Of a stretch of DNA of 64,000 bases, positions 41,670 through 50,529 are shown one piece after another. The position numbers and the translations under genes are program-made. The notes beneath the pieces are model-generated. The model made no database searches, was not told where the DNA came from, and saw nothing but the letters and a program-made list of their open reading frames with translations. Numbering within the stretch: position 1 is the stretch's first letter; every line of letters begins with the position of its first letter. Source of the stretch: Bacillus sp. CH140a_4T (lineage in GTDB: Bacteria > Bacillota > Bacilli > Bacillales > Bacillaceae_G); NCBI RefSeq assembly GCF_008923725.1, contig NZ_WBPF01000005.1:666293-730292 (forward strand). Direction: 5' to 3'.

Positions 41670-42353
41670 ATGACAAATACAAAACAAATTACAAAAGAAA
41701 AAATTATGGAGGCTTTTCATTTCAGACATGCATGTAAAGAATTCGATCCTATGCACAAAATTTCAGAAGAGGACTTTCATTTCATTTTAGAAACAGGCAG
41801 GTTATCTCCTTCTTCTTTTGGTTATGAACCTTGGAAATTTATTATCGTACAAAATAAAGAAGTAAGAGAAAAACTACAACCGTATTCATGGGGCGCTGGT
41901 GGGCAACTTGCAACAGCTAGTCACTTTGTCATTGTTCTTTCAAGAAACATTAAAGATATGCATTATGATGCAGAGTATATTAAATATATGATGAACGATA
42001 TTATTGGATTACCTGAAGACACTCAAAAAATTAGATATGAATTCTTCAAAAAGTTCCAGGAATCAGATTTTAACTTGTTACAATCCGATCGTGCTGTATT
42101 TGATTGGGCATCTAAGCAATCTTATATTGCTTTAGGTAATATGATGACGAGTGCAGCTCAAATTGGCATTGATTCTTGCCCAATAGAAGGATTTGATAAA
42201 GAAAAAGTAGATTCTTTACTTCGTCAAGAAGGCATTATAAAAGACGATAATCTTAAAGTATCTGTTATGGTTGCCTTTGGTTACCGTAAAGAAGAGCCAA
42301 AACGTGATAAAACAAGACAGACTATGGATACAATTGTTGAATGGATTAAGTAA
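41670..42353 (+). CDS. Nitroreductase family NAD(P)H oxidoreductase
   Basis: A 227-residue FMN enzyme of the nitroreductase fold: FHFRHACKEFDP (FMN phosphate Arg), GRLSPSSFGYEPWKFIIVQ, and IGIDSCPIEGFDKEKV near the end. It reduces quinones, nitro compounds or other electrophiles. ATG 41670 follows AAGAGGT; the in-frame ATG at 41652 is less well placed. Paired with divergent hxlR. Confidence 0.88.
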   Translation: MTNTKQITKEKIMEAFHFRHACKEFDPMHKISEEDFHFILETGRLSPSSFGYEPWKFIIVQNKEVREKLQPYSWGAGGQLATASHFVIVLSRNIKDMHYDAEYIKYMMNDIIGLPEDTQKIRYEFFKKFQESDFNLLQSDRAVFDWASKQSYIALGNMMTSAAQIGIDSCPIEGFDKEKVDSLLRQEGIIKDDNLKVSVMVAFGYRKEEPKRDKTRQTMDTIVEWIK

Positions 42354-42514
42354 TATAGCACTCACAAATAAAACTCCTTCTAGCTAAATACTTATTCTAT
42401 TGAGGCATCAGTTGTTTTTCTAATGTATGAAATTGATTTTTCATGGAAAGATATGTTAGTATGTATACAGTTTGAGCGCTCTATTTTTTAGAGTCGAACA
42501 GGAGGAGAATGGAT

Positions 42515-42790
42515 ATGTCTGATATTGAAGTTGGCGAAGTGTTTACTCTCAGTGATGAGAATAATGAGGATCAGGAAGTAGAAGTACTTGGAGCAATGGA
42601 TGTCGAAGGCGCAGAATATATTGCAGTTGCCTTCGTAGAAGACATTCAAACAGATTCTGAGGAAGACATTGATATTTTCTTTTTAAAAGTAGAAGAAGAT
42701 AATGAGTTTTCATACATTGAAAATGATGAAGAGTTTGATAAAGTATCTGCTGCTTTTGATAAAATTTTGGATGAGCAAGAGCAAGAATAA
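42515..42790 (+). CDS. DUF1292 family protein
   Basis: A 91-residue, very acidic protein of the DUF1292 family (YrzB-like): VFTLSDENNEDQEVEVLGAM, YIAVAFVED, DIDIFFLKVEED. Function is unknown. ATG 42515 has AGGAGG 9 nt upstream; ATG 42509 is only 3 nt away from that site. Confidence 0.85.
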   Translation: MSDIEVGEVFTLSDENNEDQEVEVLGAMDVEGAEYIAVAFVEDIQTDSEEDIDIFFLKVEEDNEFSYIENDEEFDKVSAAFDKILDEQEQE

Positions 42791-42806
42791 TATGAATGAA
42801 AAACAC

Positions 42807-42835
42807 GAGGACGGATGCATATCCGCCCTCTTTTT
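42807..42835 (+). terminator. Terminator of the DUF1292 gene
   Basis: 10-bp stem with one mismatch (42807-42816 with 42821-42830), GCAT loop, T-run. Confidence 0.8.
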
Positions 42836-42836
42836 A

Positions 42837-42992
42837 TTTATCCCGCATTAACGGGCAGTAAGACTCCCACCTCAAAATTCAGCAAATGCGGAGGTGTTAG
42901 GTAGGAGATCAACTGCCCGTAAAAGCCCGATTGGTTCAACTAATAATCAGTGGGGATGGACAAAACCCCCACTGATTAAAGTTTCACTTTAT
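42837..42992 (+). repeat. bcr1-like repeat, copy 3 (intact)
   Basis: A 146-bp element (42842-42987) with TTTAT at 42837-42841 and 42988-42992. It is nearly the same as copy 2 reversed. Its right border overlaps the stop codon of the pyruvate kinase gene, and its left border touches the DUF1292 terminator. Confidence 0.88.
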
Positions 42993-44050
42993 CACTCATC
43001 CAAAGACTTATGCAGCAATTCGAGTACATCTTTCATCACAAAAGGACCATCTTTTTTCACATGCTCAGCGAATTCAGAAACGAGACGTAATGTTCTTACA
43101 CTTTCAATCGGGTGCTCTCCTGATGCACTTTCAGCAGAAAGCATAACTGCATTCGTTCCGTCGAGTACAGCTTGAAACACATCAGTCACCTCAGCCCTTG
43201 TTGGAATAGAATGATCTACCATTGATTGAAGCATTTGTGTCGCTGTAATAACATATGTATTCGTTCGATTACATTCCTGAATCATCATTTTCTGCAAAAG
43301 CGGAATAAATTGATACGGCAACTCTACTCCTAAATCGCCCCGTGCAATCATAATTCCGTCTACTTCTTTACATATATCTTGAAAATTCTCGATCGCTTCC
43401 ATCGTTTCTATTTTTGCAATTACATTAGGGGAAGTTCCTTTATGCTGCTGAATAAAATCACGTATTTCTTTTATATGTCCAGCTTTTCGCACGAAAGAAC
43501 ATGCGATAAAATCAACATCCTCTTCTAAAAGAAACTGAACATCTTTTTTATCTTTCTCTGTAATAGCTGGTAAACTAACGATTGCCCCTGGTAAGTTCAC
43601 CCCTTTATGAGAGGAGATATTACCACCTGTTTTGACCTTTGTTTCTATTTTGTCCGTACTTACCTTCTCTACGATTAACTCAACTTCGCCATCATTAATT
43701 AAAATTCTACTGCCAACTTTCACGTCATTCGCAATACCTTCATAATCGACACTTGCTTCTCTATTGCTCCCTGTAACTGGTTGCGTATGCAAAATAAAAG
43801 AATTTCCCGCCTGAAGTGTAATTTGTTCGCCGCTCATTTCACCTAACCTTATTTTAGGACCTTGTACATCTCCTAAAATTTTAATAGAATCATCTAACGA
43901 TTTGACTAAACGAATGATATCTTTATGACTTTCATGCGTACCATGTGATAAATTCAACCGCACTATTTTCATACCATTCTTTATTAACTGTGCTAACGTT
44001 TCTTTATTATTACTTGCTGGTCCAATTGTACAAACTCGATCGATTGTCAT
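42992..44050 (-). CDS. Pyruvate kinase lacking the C domain
   Basis: A 352-residue pyruvate kinase that would convert phosphoenolpyruvate and ADP to pyruvate and ATP. Present: MKIVRLNLSHG, ILGDVQGPKIRLG, the B domain (about 70-165), IAKIETMEAIEN (catalytic Lys), MIARGDLGVE and ATQMLQSMVDHSIPTRAEVTD. The usual allosteric C domain (~120 residues) is missing. The gene ends exactly at bcr1. ATG 44050 is preceded by AAGGATGG; the GTG at 44062 overlaps that site. It is probably an additional, unregulated isozyme. Confidence 0.82.
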   Translation of the reverse strand: MTIDRVCTIGPASNNKETLAQLIKNGMKIVRLNLSHGTHESHKDIIRLVKSLDDSIKILGDVQGPKIRLGEMSGEQITLQAGNSFILHTQPVTGSNREASVDYEGIANDVKVGSRILINDGEVELIVEKVSTDKIETKVKTGGNISSHKGVNLPGAIVSLPAITEKDKKDVQFLLEEDVDFIACSFVRKAGHIKEIRDFIQQHKGTSPNVIAKIETMEAIENFQDICKEVDGIMIARGDLGVELPYQFIPLLQKMMIQECNRTNTYVITATQMLQSMVDHSIPTRAEVTDVFQAVLDGTNAVMLSAESASGEHPIESVRTLRLVSEFAEHVKKDGPFVMKDVLELLHKSLDE

Positions 44051-44110
44051 TTTTATCACCATCCTTTTTCGTTAGGATTCCCATAAACTTTACTTACACT
44101 CTCACCCAAA

Positions 44111-44140
44111 AAAAAGCCTACTCCCATAAGTAGGCTTTTA
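44111..44140 (-). terminator. Terminator of the lipoprotein gene
   Basis: AAAAAGCCTA (44111-44120) pairs with TAGGCTTTT (44131-44139); A-run gives T-run on the minus strand. Confidence 0.8.
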
Positions 44141-44143
44141 AAA

Positions 44144-44854
44144 CTACGAAAGTTTCGTTAATAACTGAGTTAAATCTTTTTTCGTTTTCGTCGTTAATGA
44201 TTTCATTTTAGTAATATCTATCTTTTCTTTCTCCGCTCCTACAATTAACGGATACATACTTTGCCCGATTGTTTTATATTCAGCTGGGTGTGATGCTTCT
44301 AACTCTTTCTCAATCACATCCCATTTTTCATTAATTTGTTTTCCGAGTTTATTTACTGTTTCTAATTTCGGATTGGCAGCTAATTGCTTGTCTAAGCTAT
44401 CAACTAATGCCGCAACTTCTTTTACATTTGTTTTCACAGCTACGCTTTTCTTCGGATCTTTCGTTGTTTTTCCGTTTGAGTTTGTACTTGTACTTTGATC
44501 TGTCGTTTTTCCGCTAGTCGTTTCGTCATTCGTTTTTCCTGTCGTCTCTTTTTCTTTTGTTTTCACATTCTCATTTTGAGATGACGTTTTACCGTTACTT
44601 TCTGTTCCTGATGATTCTTTCGTATTTTTTGCATCTTTATCTGTTTTTTCATTTGAAGAAGTATTTGTATCTTTTTCAGTATCTTTCATTGTTTTTGACG
44701 TCTCATCTGCACTTGTCGTTTTTGCTTCTCCTTCATTTTGCGCTGTTACTTGCTCTTTCTTTTCTGTTTCTTTATCTGCTGAAGGACTACAAGCTGCCAT
44801 AGTAAGCATTGTACCAATTGTTATCGATGCGATAGCGACCTTTTTCATTTTCAT
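44144..44854 (-). CDS. Lipoprotein with Thr/Lys/Glu-rich spacer
   Basis: A 236-residue lipoprotein (lipobox MAAC, Cys22). Residues 25-140 are a low-complexity Thr/Lys/Ser/Glu/Asn spacer. The C-terminal ~95 residues are helical (VKEVAALVDSLDKQLAANPK, NEKWDVIEKELEASHPAEYK) and unrecognised. The spacer should let the helical domain stand off from the membrane. Confidence 0.75.
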   Translation of the reverse strand: MKMKKVAIASITIGTMLTMAACSPSADKETEKKEQVTAQNEGEAKTTSADETSKTMKDTEKDTNTSSNEKTDKDAKNTKESSGTESNGKTSSQNENVKTKEKETTGKTNDETTSGKTTDQSTSTNSNGKTTKDPKKSVAVKTNVKEVAALVDSLDKQLAANPKLETVNKLGKQINEKWDVIEKELEASHPAEYKTIGQSMYPLIVGAEKEKIDITKMKSLTTKTKKDLTQLLTKLS

Positions 44855-45192
44855 ATAAATCCCCCTATGTTTACTTTATTTATCCTCCCCTTTACGATTC
44901 GATTTCCCTTTAAAAAATCCCTTTTCATACGAATTACCATCTTTCCGACAGTAATCTTCATAATAATACGTACAAAAAACGATAAATCAATTTGAATATT
45001 CGAGTTTCTTCTACTTCATTTTTCTTCTCTCTAGCAAAAGAAAAAGAGTATATTGTCACATGAAGAATTACTATCTTCATATGACGATATACTCTCCTAT
45101 CATATTTTTATCTTTCTTGACATTTTATTTATACAAAAAAATTATATTTTCTTTTATTTTTTTGTTTCTCAACATTTGTTAACATAATATAT
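44855..45192. other. Gap with a long hairpin
   Basis: Promoter region of the lipoprotein gene on the left. 45045-45095 forms the SDR terminator. No gene seen. Confidence 0.5.
45045..45095 (-). terminator. Long hairpin, SDR terminator
   Basis: 21-nt arms (45045-45065 with 45075-45095) with two mismatches and a 9-nt loop. The minus strand continues CTTTTTCTTTT, so it can terminate the SDR gene, about 100 nt downstream of its stop. Confidence 0.65.
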
Positions 45193-45951
45193 TTATGAAT
45201 AACCACCATTCGAATGAATGACTTGACCCGTAATCCATTTTGCATCTTCACTTACTAAAAAAGAAATTAAGCGTGCTGCATCCGACGGTTCCCCTACTTT
45301 ACCTTGCGGGAACTTCCATACTAAATGATGCTTCAGCTCCTCTGTAATCCATCCTGTATTCGTCGGTCCTGGATCTACAGCATTCACTGTAATCCCCTTC
45401 TCCATCGCAACTGGTGCTACTGATTTTGTAAATGCTTCAATTGCTCCTTTCGTCGCTGCGTATGCTAGTTCATCAGGCATTGGCCCTAACGACTGTCCTG
45501 AAGTAAGATTAATAATACTTCCACTCGCCTTGCTTGCATAATGTTTTATAAATAATGAACTTAATAACAAAATAGCGCGAACATTCACTGTATAATGTTT
45601 ATCTAACTGTTCTACATTTAAGTCCTCAATTCTCGTATGAGTAGCATACGCTGCATTATTAATTAAAATAGATGGATCACCTAAACGTTCTGAGACCATA
45701 TAAAACAAACGATTTGACGAATACGACTGCGATAAATTGATTTCTGCCATTTCACATCGAACACCTAAACTTTCAATCTCTTCTTTCAACAAAAAGGGCT
45801 CTTTGTCATGCATTCCCCACGGCATCGCTTTATCATACTGAGACCAGTACGTGAAAAAAATGTCTATCCCTTTTTGAGCAAGCACCTTGCATACAGCTGC
45901 ACCAATTCCATTCAGACGAGTTGCCCCTGTTACAATTGCTATTTTCTTCAC
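45193..45951 (-). CDS. Short-chain dehydrogenase/reductase (SDR)
   Basis: A 252-residue SDR. The cofactor loop is TGATRLNGIGAA (TGxxxxxGxG), NNAA is in ILINNAAYATH, and the catalytic Ser and YxxxK are in INLTSG and YAATK. It reduces or oxidises a carbonyl/alcohol with NAD(P)H, like FabG relatives; substrate unknown. It lies just downstream of an ABC operon, 56 nt apart, and may be co-transcribed. Confidence 0.85.
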   Translation of the reverse strand: MKKIAIVTGATRLNGIGAAVCKVLAQKGIDIFFTYWSQYDKAMPWGMHDKEPFLLKEEIESLGVRCEMAEINLSQSYSSNRLFYMVSERLGDPSILINNAAYATHTRIEDLNVEQLDKHYTVNVRAILLLSSLFIKHYASKASGSIINLTSGQSLGPMPDELAYAATKGAIEAFTKSVAPVAMEKGITVNAVDPGPTNTGWITEELKHHLVWKFPQGKVGEPSDAARLISFLVSEDAKWITGQVIHSNGGYS

Positions 45952-46007
45952 CTTTTCTCCTCCATCTATGGATAAATCCCCTGCACGAATACAGAGGATC
46001 TATCTTT

Positions 46008-47666
46008 TTATTCAATATTTGACAATATACGTTCTGCACCTAATTTTAAAATTTTAATGAAGATATAATTTACAATCGTAAACATTACAAATAAAACAAT
46101 AAACATAACCCACAGTCCTACTTGAAGGAAGAAGTATAATAAACTTACTCCTGCTACAATAACTAAAGCTATTAAAATATTAGCTAAAAAATTCCACAAA
46201 GTTGTATATCGGCTCTTAAATAATTTCTGCTCTGTATCCCAGTGTATATCTGCAGTTTGTGCATCCCAGCGTGTACCGATTAAATTAATTAGCAATAAAC
46301 CGTTCGCACTTAGTAAGAACCAAAGTACCATAAATACTGGAGATATCCCCGCTACAGCTGCCATCGTAATACCGAATACCGCCAAAATAATTACATTAAT
46401 TAACCAAGCAGTGATCGCTTTCGCAAAAAAGATATCCGAAGCTTTTACAGGTAAATAACGATTCACAAACCATGAACTTCCATCACGTGAAAATGATGTT
46501 GTTGCGATAACGTTACTTCCCATTAAAAATAGCGATGCACAAAGCCCAACACCAATTGCAAGTCCTGCTGATTTTGGGTTATCAATATACCCTGTGATCC
46601 ACTTTAAATTTCCATCTTGCACGAATAAAACAAAGAATAACATAATCGGCATAACGAAAGTTTGTACAATACAATTTAAGAAAAATTGTGGTGTACGGAA
46701 TAACGTTTTAAATTCTTTTTTCACATACGCTTTTAAATGTGAGCTTTGAACCGTTGATTTTTGTAAACCTTCTGCTGAAATGACCTCTTTCTTTGCTGTA
46801 CTCGTTGAAAGTCCAATAACCCCTTTTAAATATGTACGCTCTGCAATGTAATAAAACAACACAAAAAATACAAATGAAATAAGTGCAAAGATGATTACGT
46901 TTAAAGGACCCTTCCAATTTGCATTTTCTACTAATGCCACTGCTCCGAAATATGTAGTTGGAAAATAGTTTGTCATTTGTACTAAAAGAGAAGATTCGCT
47001 GCTCGCTAGGTAATTCGTAATTGCATCTTCAGAAAACGAACTTTTATTTTTCCACTGTAAAAATACATTAATTCCTACAATAAATAGTATACTTACGATT
47101 CCAATAAAGATATTGCCTCGGTCTTTATTTTTCGCTATATTTGTATACCTCATAATAACTGTCATCAGTAATGAAGCTAATACTAACGGCACAATCGGGA
47201 AGAGTAAGTAAATAAAAATCATGTATATGTAATATGTAATAAATGCACCACTTTTTAACCCGTACGTAATAAAGATTGGTAGTAAAATGAATGAACTCAT
47301 TACGTATTGTGTTATTAGTACCGTTAAAAATTTTGCCGAAATAATTTGCGCTGGTTTTAATGGTAACGGTAGTAACATTTCAATGTCATTACTATAGTAA
47401 AATACAGTTAAAATGTTCGTAATACTCATTAAAAATACCCATATACTCGCAATCGCAAGCCCCATTGCGATAATCATTCCTGGGTCTTGACCTAATTGTT
47501 TCATACCTTCATACATTCCGTGCGTGATAGAACCAAATATTAAAAAGCCAACAAATAAAATGGCTGCAAATGAAAATACATACGCCCATCGCTTCTTCTT
47601 ATCTGTTATAAAATCTGCATAATTTAATTTCAATAATACTTTCGTTAACGTCCAAATTTTACTCAT
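46008..47666 (-). CDS. Large ABC exporter permease
   Basis: A 552-residue membrane protein with about 12 helices, in two similar halves (FADFITDKKKR and KEFKTLFRTPQF begin the cytoplasmic segments). This is the fused type of ABC-2-like permease found in Bacillus. It overlaps the ATPase gene by 8 nt and works with it; the substrate is unknown. Confidence 0.8.
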   Translation of the reverse strand: MSKIWTLTKVLLKLNYADFITDKKKRWAYVFSFAAILFVGFLIFGSITHGMYEGMKQLGQDPGMIIAMGLAIASIWVFLMSITNILTVFYYSNDIEMLLPLPLKPAQIISAKFLTVLITQYVMSSFILLPIFITYGLKSGAFITYYIYMIFIYLLFPIVPLVLASLLMTVIMRYTNIAKNKDRGNIFIGIVSILFIVGINVFLQWKNKSSFSEDAITNYLASSESSLLVQMTNYFPTTYFGAVALVENANWKGPLNVIIFALISFVFFVLFYYIAERTYLKGVIGLSTSTAKKEVISAEGLQKSTVQSSHLKAYVKKEFKTLFRTPQFFLNCIVQTFVMPIMLFFVLFVQDGNLKWITGYIDNPKSAGLAIGVGLCASLFLMGSNVIATTSFSRDGSSWFVNRYLPVKASDIFFAKAITAWLINVIILAVFGITMAAVAGISPVFMVLWFLLSANGLLLINLIGTRWDAQTADIHWDTEQKLFKSRYTTLWNFLANILIALVIVAGVSLLYFFLQVGLWVMFIVLFVMFTIVNYIFIKILKLGAERILSNIE

Positions 47667-48384
47667 TGCCCGTCATCTCCAAGAACATTTTTTCAAGTGA
47701 TTCATTGGATTTAAAATGATCTCTCATTTCATCTAAATTCCCTTTAAACTGAAGATTTCCCTTATTAATAATCGCGACGCGGTCACATATTTTTTCTGCC
47801 ACTTCTAATACGTGTGTAGAGAAAAATACAATCTTTCCTTTATCCGCATGCTCTCTCATCATTTCCTTTAAAATATAGGCAGATTTCGGATCAAGCCCTG
47901 TTAACGGTTCATCTAAAATCCATATATCCGGCTCATGCACGAGCACACCAATAATAATGATTTTTTGTCTCATACCGTGCGAGTAACTTTGAATTTGATC
48001 CGATAACGCATTGTAAAGATCAAATTTCTTCGCTAAAGACTCGATTCGTTCTTGTCGTACTTCTTTCGGTACCTCATACATATCTGCCATAAAGTTTAAA
48101 TATTCAATTCCCTTTAATCGTAAAAACATATCTGGGCTATCTGGGACATAACCAAACGTCTTTTTTGCTTCCATCGGATTTTTCATAATATCAATACCGT
48201 TAATCGTAATCGTCCCTTTGTCCACCCCATGAATACCAGTAATCATCTTAATTGTCGTTGATTTACCCGCACCATTCGGCCCTAAAAATCCAAAAATTTC
48301 TCCGCTAGGCACTGATAAACTTAAATCTTTTACTGCATAAGTAGACCCGTTATAACTTTTTGACACATTCGTAATTTCAATCAT
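47659..48384 (-). CDS. ABC transporter ATP-binding protein
   Basis: A 241-residue ATPase: Walker A GPNGAGKST, signature YSHGMRQK (variant of SGGQ), Walker B IWILDEP, and switch His in FFSTH. It partners the 552-residue permease. ATG 48384 has AAAGGA 9 nt upstream; the TTG at 48393 is nearer to that site than is usual. Confidence 0.87.
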   Translation of the reverse strand: MIEITNVSKSYNGSTYAVKDLSLSVPSGEIFGFLGPNGAGKSTTIKMITGIHGVDKGTITINGIDIMKNPMEAKKTFGYVPDSPDMFLRLKGIEYLNFMADMYEVPKEVRQERIESLAKKFDLYNALSDQIQSYSHGMRQKIIIIGVLVHEPDIWILDEPLTGLDPKSAYILKEMMREHADKGKIVFFSTHVLEVAEKICDRVAIINKGNLQFKGNLDEMRDHFKSNESLEKMFLEMTGNE

Positions 48385-48473
48385 TCCATCCAATCCTTTC
48401 CTTAATTACCAAATAACTATATTAATATTATAGCATACTTCTATTTTTAGATTTTTATATTTTTTCAGTTTTT

Positions 48474-48668
48474 TCAACCTTTAAAATAAATATACAAACC
48501 TAATCCAACGATTAAAACGACAGCTAGTATTATATAAATCATCGTCAGCCGTTTAATATTCCCTTTTGTCGCTTTACTATAATTCGCATCACCATTTCGC
48601 CCAATTAACACCGTCGCCACTACAGTAATTACTACAAGTAATACAACGATCATGATCCAAGTTAGCAT
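48474..48668 (-). CDS. Small two-helix membrane protein
   Basis: A 64-residue protein with two membrane helices (2-22 and 43-62) and a basic loop (SKATKGNIKR). It has a GGGGGAGG-type ribosome site and precedes the ABC operon on the same strand, 90 nt upstream. Function unknown. Confidence 0.65.
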   Translation of the reverse strand: MLTWIMIVVLLVVITVVATVLIGRNGDANYSKATKGNIKRLTMIYIILAVVLIVGLGLYIYFKG

Positions 48669-48847
48669 GCCTTCCTCCCCCTCCTTACAATCATTTTACA
48701 ATATTATCCTCTTTATTTCGCAGTATATTTCCTCTTTTTACTATTATTATGAAAAGAATTGGAAAACTATTATTACTATACTTTTCTATATGTGATATAT
48801 TTATAACATAATGTGATTTATTTCTAACACCGAAAGGAGAATCTATC

Positions 48848-49207
48848 GTGAAAACAACTTGTATTAAATATTTAGGATTTCTCGGTTTCTTCGGTTTCCT
48901 CGGCTTTTTTTATGAAAAAGGATTGTTTACTATGTTCTGTTTCTTCTCCTTTTTCACAACGTATAGAACGGTTCAACACGATGAACTATTTGAACAAATC
49001 GTCAATAAATCGTGCCGCAATGCCTTTATCGTTACATTACTAACTACCGCTATCATTATGTTTATTGAAATGTTATTTCCAAACCCGGCGCTACAAGAGA
49101 TTGATATCGCTCTTATTTTCGGCACACTCATTCTTACGTTCGGCTTCTCTCTGTTCTTTTACGATAAACCAGTTGATGAAATGGAAGATGCACCATGGCG
49201 TTCGTAA
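48848..49207 (+). CDS. DUF3796 membrane protein
   Basis: A 119-residue protein with four membrane helices and a Phe/Gly-rich start ([17 protein letters not shown]), matching DUF3796. GTG 48848 has AAGGAG 8 nt upstream. It overlaps the XRE gene by 13 nt, a pairing often seen in Bacillus; the membrane protein may tether or control the regulator. Confidence 0.78.
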   Translation: MKTTCIKYLGFLGFFGFLGFFYEKGLFTMFCFFSFFTTYRTVQHDELFEQIVNKSCRNAFIVTLLTTAIIMFIEMLFPNPALQEIDIALIFGTLILTFGFSLFFYDKPVDEMEDAPWRS

Positions 49208-49395
49208 CGAAAATAAAAGAATACCGCGCCAAATTGAATATGACACAAGAAGATTTAGCGAAAACTGTTGGTGTACGCCGTGAAACGATAAGCCATCTCG
49301 AAAAAGGAAAATACAACCCTTCCTTGCAACTTGCTCACGATATCGCGAAGGCACTTCATAGTACAATTGATGAGGTTTTTATTTTCGAGGATTAA
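49195..49395 (+). CDS. XRE family regulator (YgzD-like)
   Basis: A 66-residue helix-turn-helix protein that is all DNA-binding domain: [40 protein letters not shown] and IDEVFIFED. It lacks a sensor domain, so control probably comes from the partner membrane protein or its own level. It ends in a strong terminator. Confidence 0.88.
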   Translation: MAFVTKIKEYRAKLNMTQEDLAKTVGVRRETISHLEKGKYNPSLQLAHDIAKALHSTIDEVFIFED

Positions 49396-49396
49396 T

Positions 49397-49440
49397 AAAA
49401 AATACCGGCATTCTTTTCACAAAGAATACCGGTATTTTTT
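49397..49440. terminator. Strong bidirectional terminator
   Basis: AAAAAATACCGGCATTCTTT with AAAGAATACCGGTATTTTTT (one G-T pair); near-perfect ~19-bp stem. Confidence 0.88.
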
Positions 49441-49453
49441 ATTTATACAACTA

Positions 49454-50416
49454 TCACCCATACAAAACCGCATGAAATACGCCTAACAGTAAGTATTGAT
49501 CCTCTATATAATCTTCATCATATACATCCATCTCGATATCATACATATCTTCCTCAAGACGAATATTCCAATCTGCGATTACGTAGCCGTTTCGTAATAA
49601 CTTTCCAAGCCCAATTGAAGTTTTGTGAACAACATATTCTTCTGTCTTATATGTAAAGGTAAATATGAAATTTGCATCCAATAACTTTCCATCACATACA
49701 AGTATTTCATGCTCTGCATCATTATTATCGATGTACGTTACTAAAATCCTTCTTTGACGCTGCCTACTTACATCCTTTGCAATGACGCGAATATTGTCCT
49801 TACTATCCTTTATTTCATAAATGATATTACTACCGACTTTCGGAATAAAGTCTAGCACTTTCATCAACATATTTTTATAATAGCCCCGTACTACGCCTAC
49901 TCTTTCGCTTTCATTATAAACCTCTATCGACGTCGTATCCGCTTTACTATCACACAGTCGTTTGTAAGAAAGCTTCATCATTCGCTCTCCTCTTAAGTAC
50001 TGATCAAACGTAACGGGATATTCTATCGCGCGCAGTTCCTTATTGAGCTCATTCAAATAACGTTGAACGCTCTCTACTAATGCTGTAGTGGATATACGCT
50101 CTTGAAGTTCAAATTGTTGCCAACTAGAAGAAACTCTCCACTGATCGTCCTCTTCATAAAAGAATCCGAGAATTACTTCCTCACGGTCACTCGTTTCATA
50201 ATTCATATGTACGTTTTGACCGTGTTGCACTTGTTCCATCCACTGTCCTAAATAAATGCCGAGCTCTGCGACCTTCATACATGACTTCTGAAAAAGTACG
50301 CTGTCACTCGCGCGAATCGTTAAATCCCCTTCAATAAAGCCTTTTGTATAAGCATCATACTTTGGCTCATCCTTCTGCGGAATAGCCTTGTCTAACTCAA
50401 ATAAAAACGTTAACAT
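49454..50416 (-). CDS. Two-part protein with tubby-like C-terminus
   Basis: A 320-residue cytosolic protein. Residues 1-140 (SDREEVILGFFYEEDDQWRV) are like small Bacillus proteins of unknown function. Residues 155-318 look like a tubby C-terminal/LURP-type beta barrel: VGVVRGYYKNMLMKVLDF, IYEIKDSKDNIRVIAKD and LLLGVFHAVLYG at the end. Such scramblase-like barrels bind lipids or proteins. Assignment of the barrel is moderate. Confidence 0.6.
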   Translation of the reverse strand: MLTFLFELDKAIPQKDEPKYDAYTKGFIEGDLTIRASDSVLFQKSCMKVAELGIYLGQWMEQVQHGQNVHMNYETSDREEVILGFFYEEDDQWRVSSSWQQFELQERISTTALVESVQRYLNELNKELRAIEYPVTFDQYLRGERMMKLSYKRLCDSKADTTSIEVYNESERVGVVRGYYKNMLMKVLDFIPKVGSNIIYEIKDSKDNIRVIAKDVSRQRQRRILVTYIDNNDAEHEILVCDGKLLDANFIFTFTYKTEEYVVHKTSIGLGKLLRNGYVIADWNIRLEEDMYDIEMDVYDEDYIEDQYLLLGVFHAVLYG

Positions 50417-50529
50417 CTTTCACTCACCTCTAGTTATTACACCGATCGTACCTATAAATTGAACGCAACTCAAATTATATCGACGATTTTCCCAATATAT
50501 CTACCGTAACTCAAAATATATCAACACGA

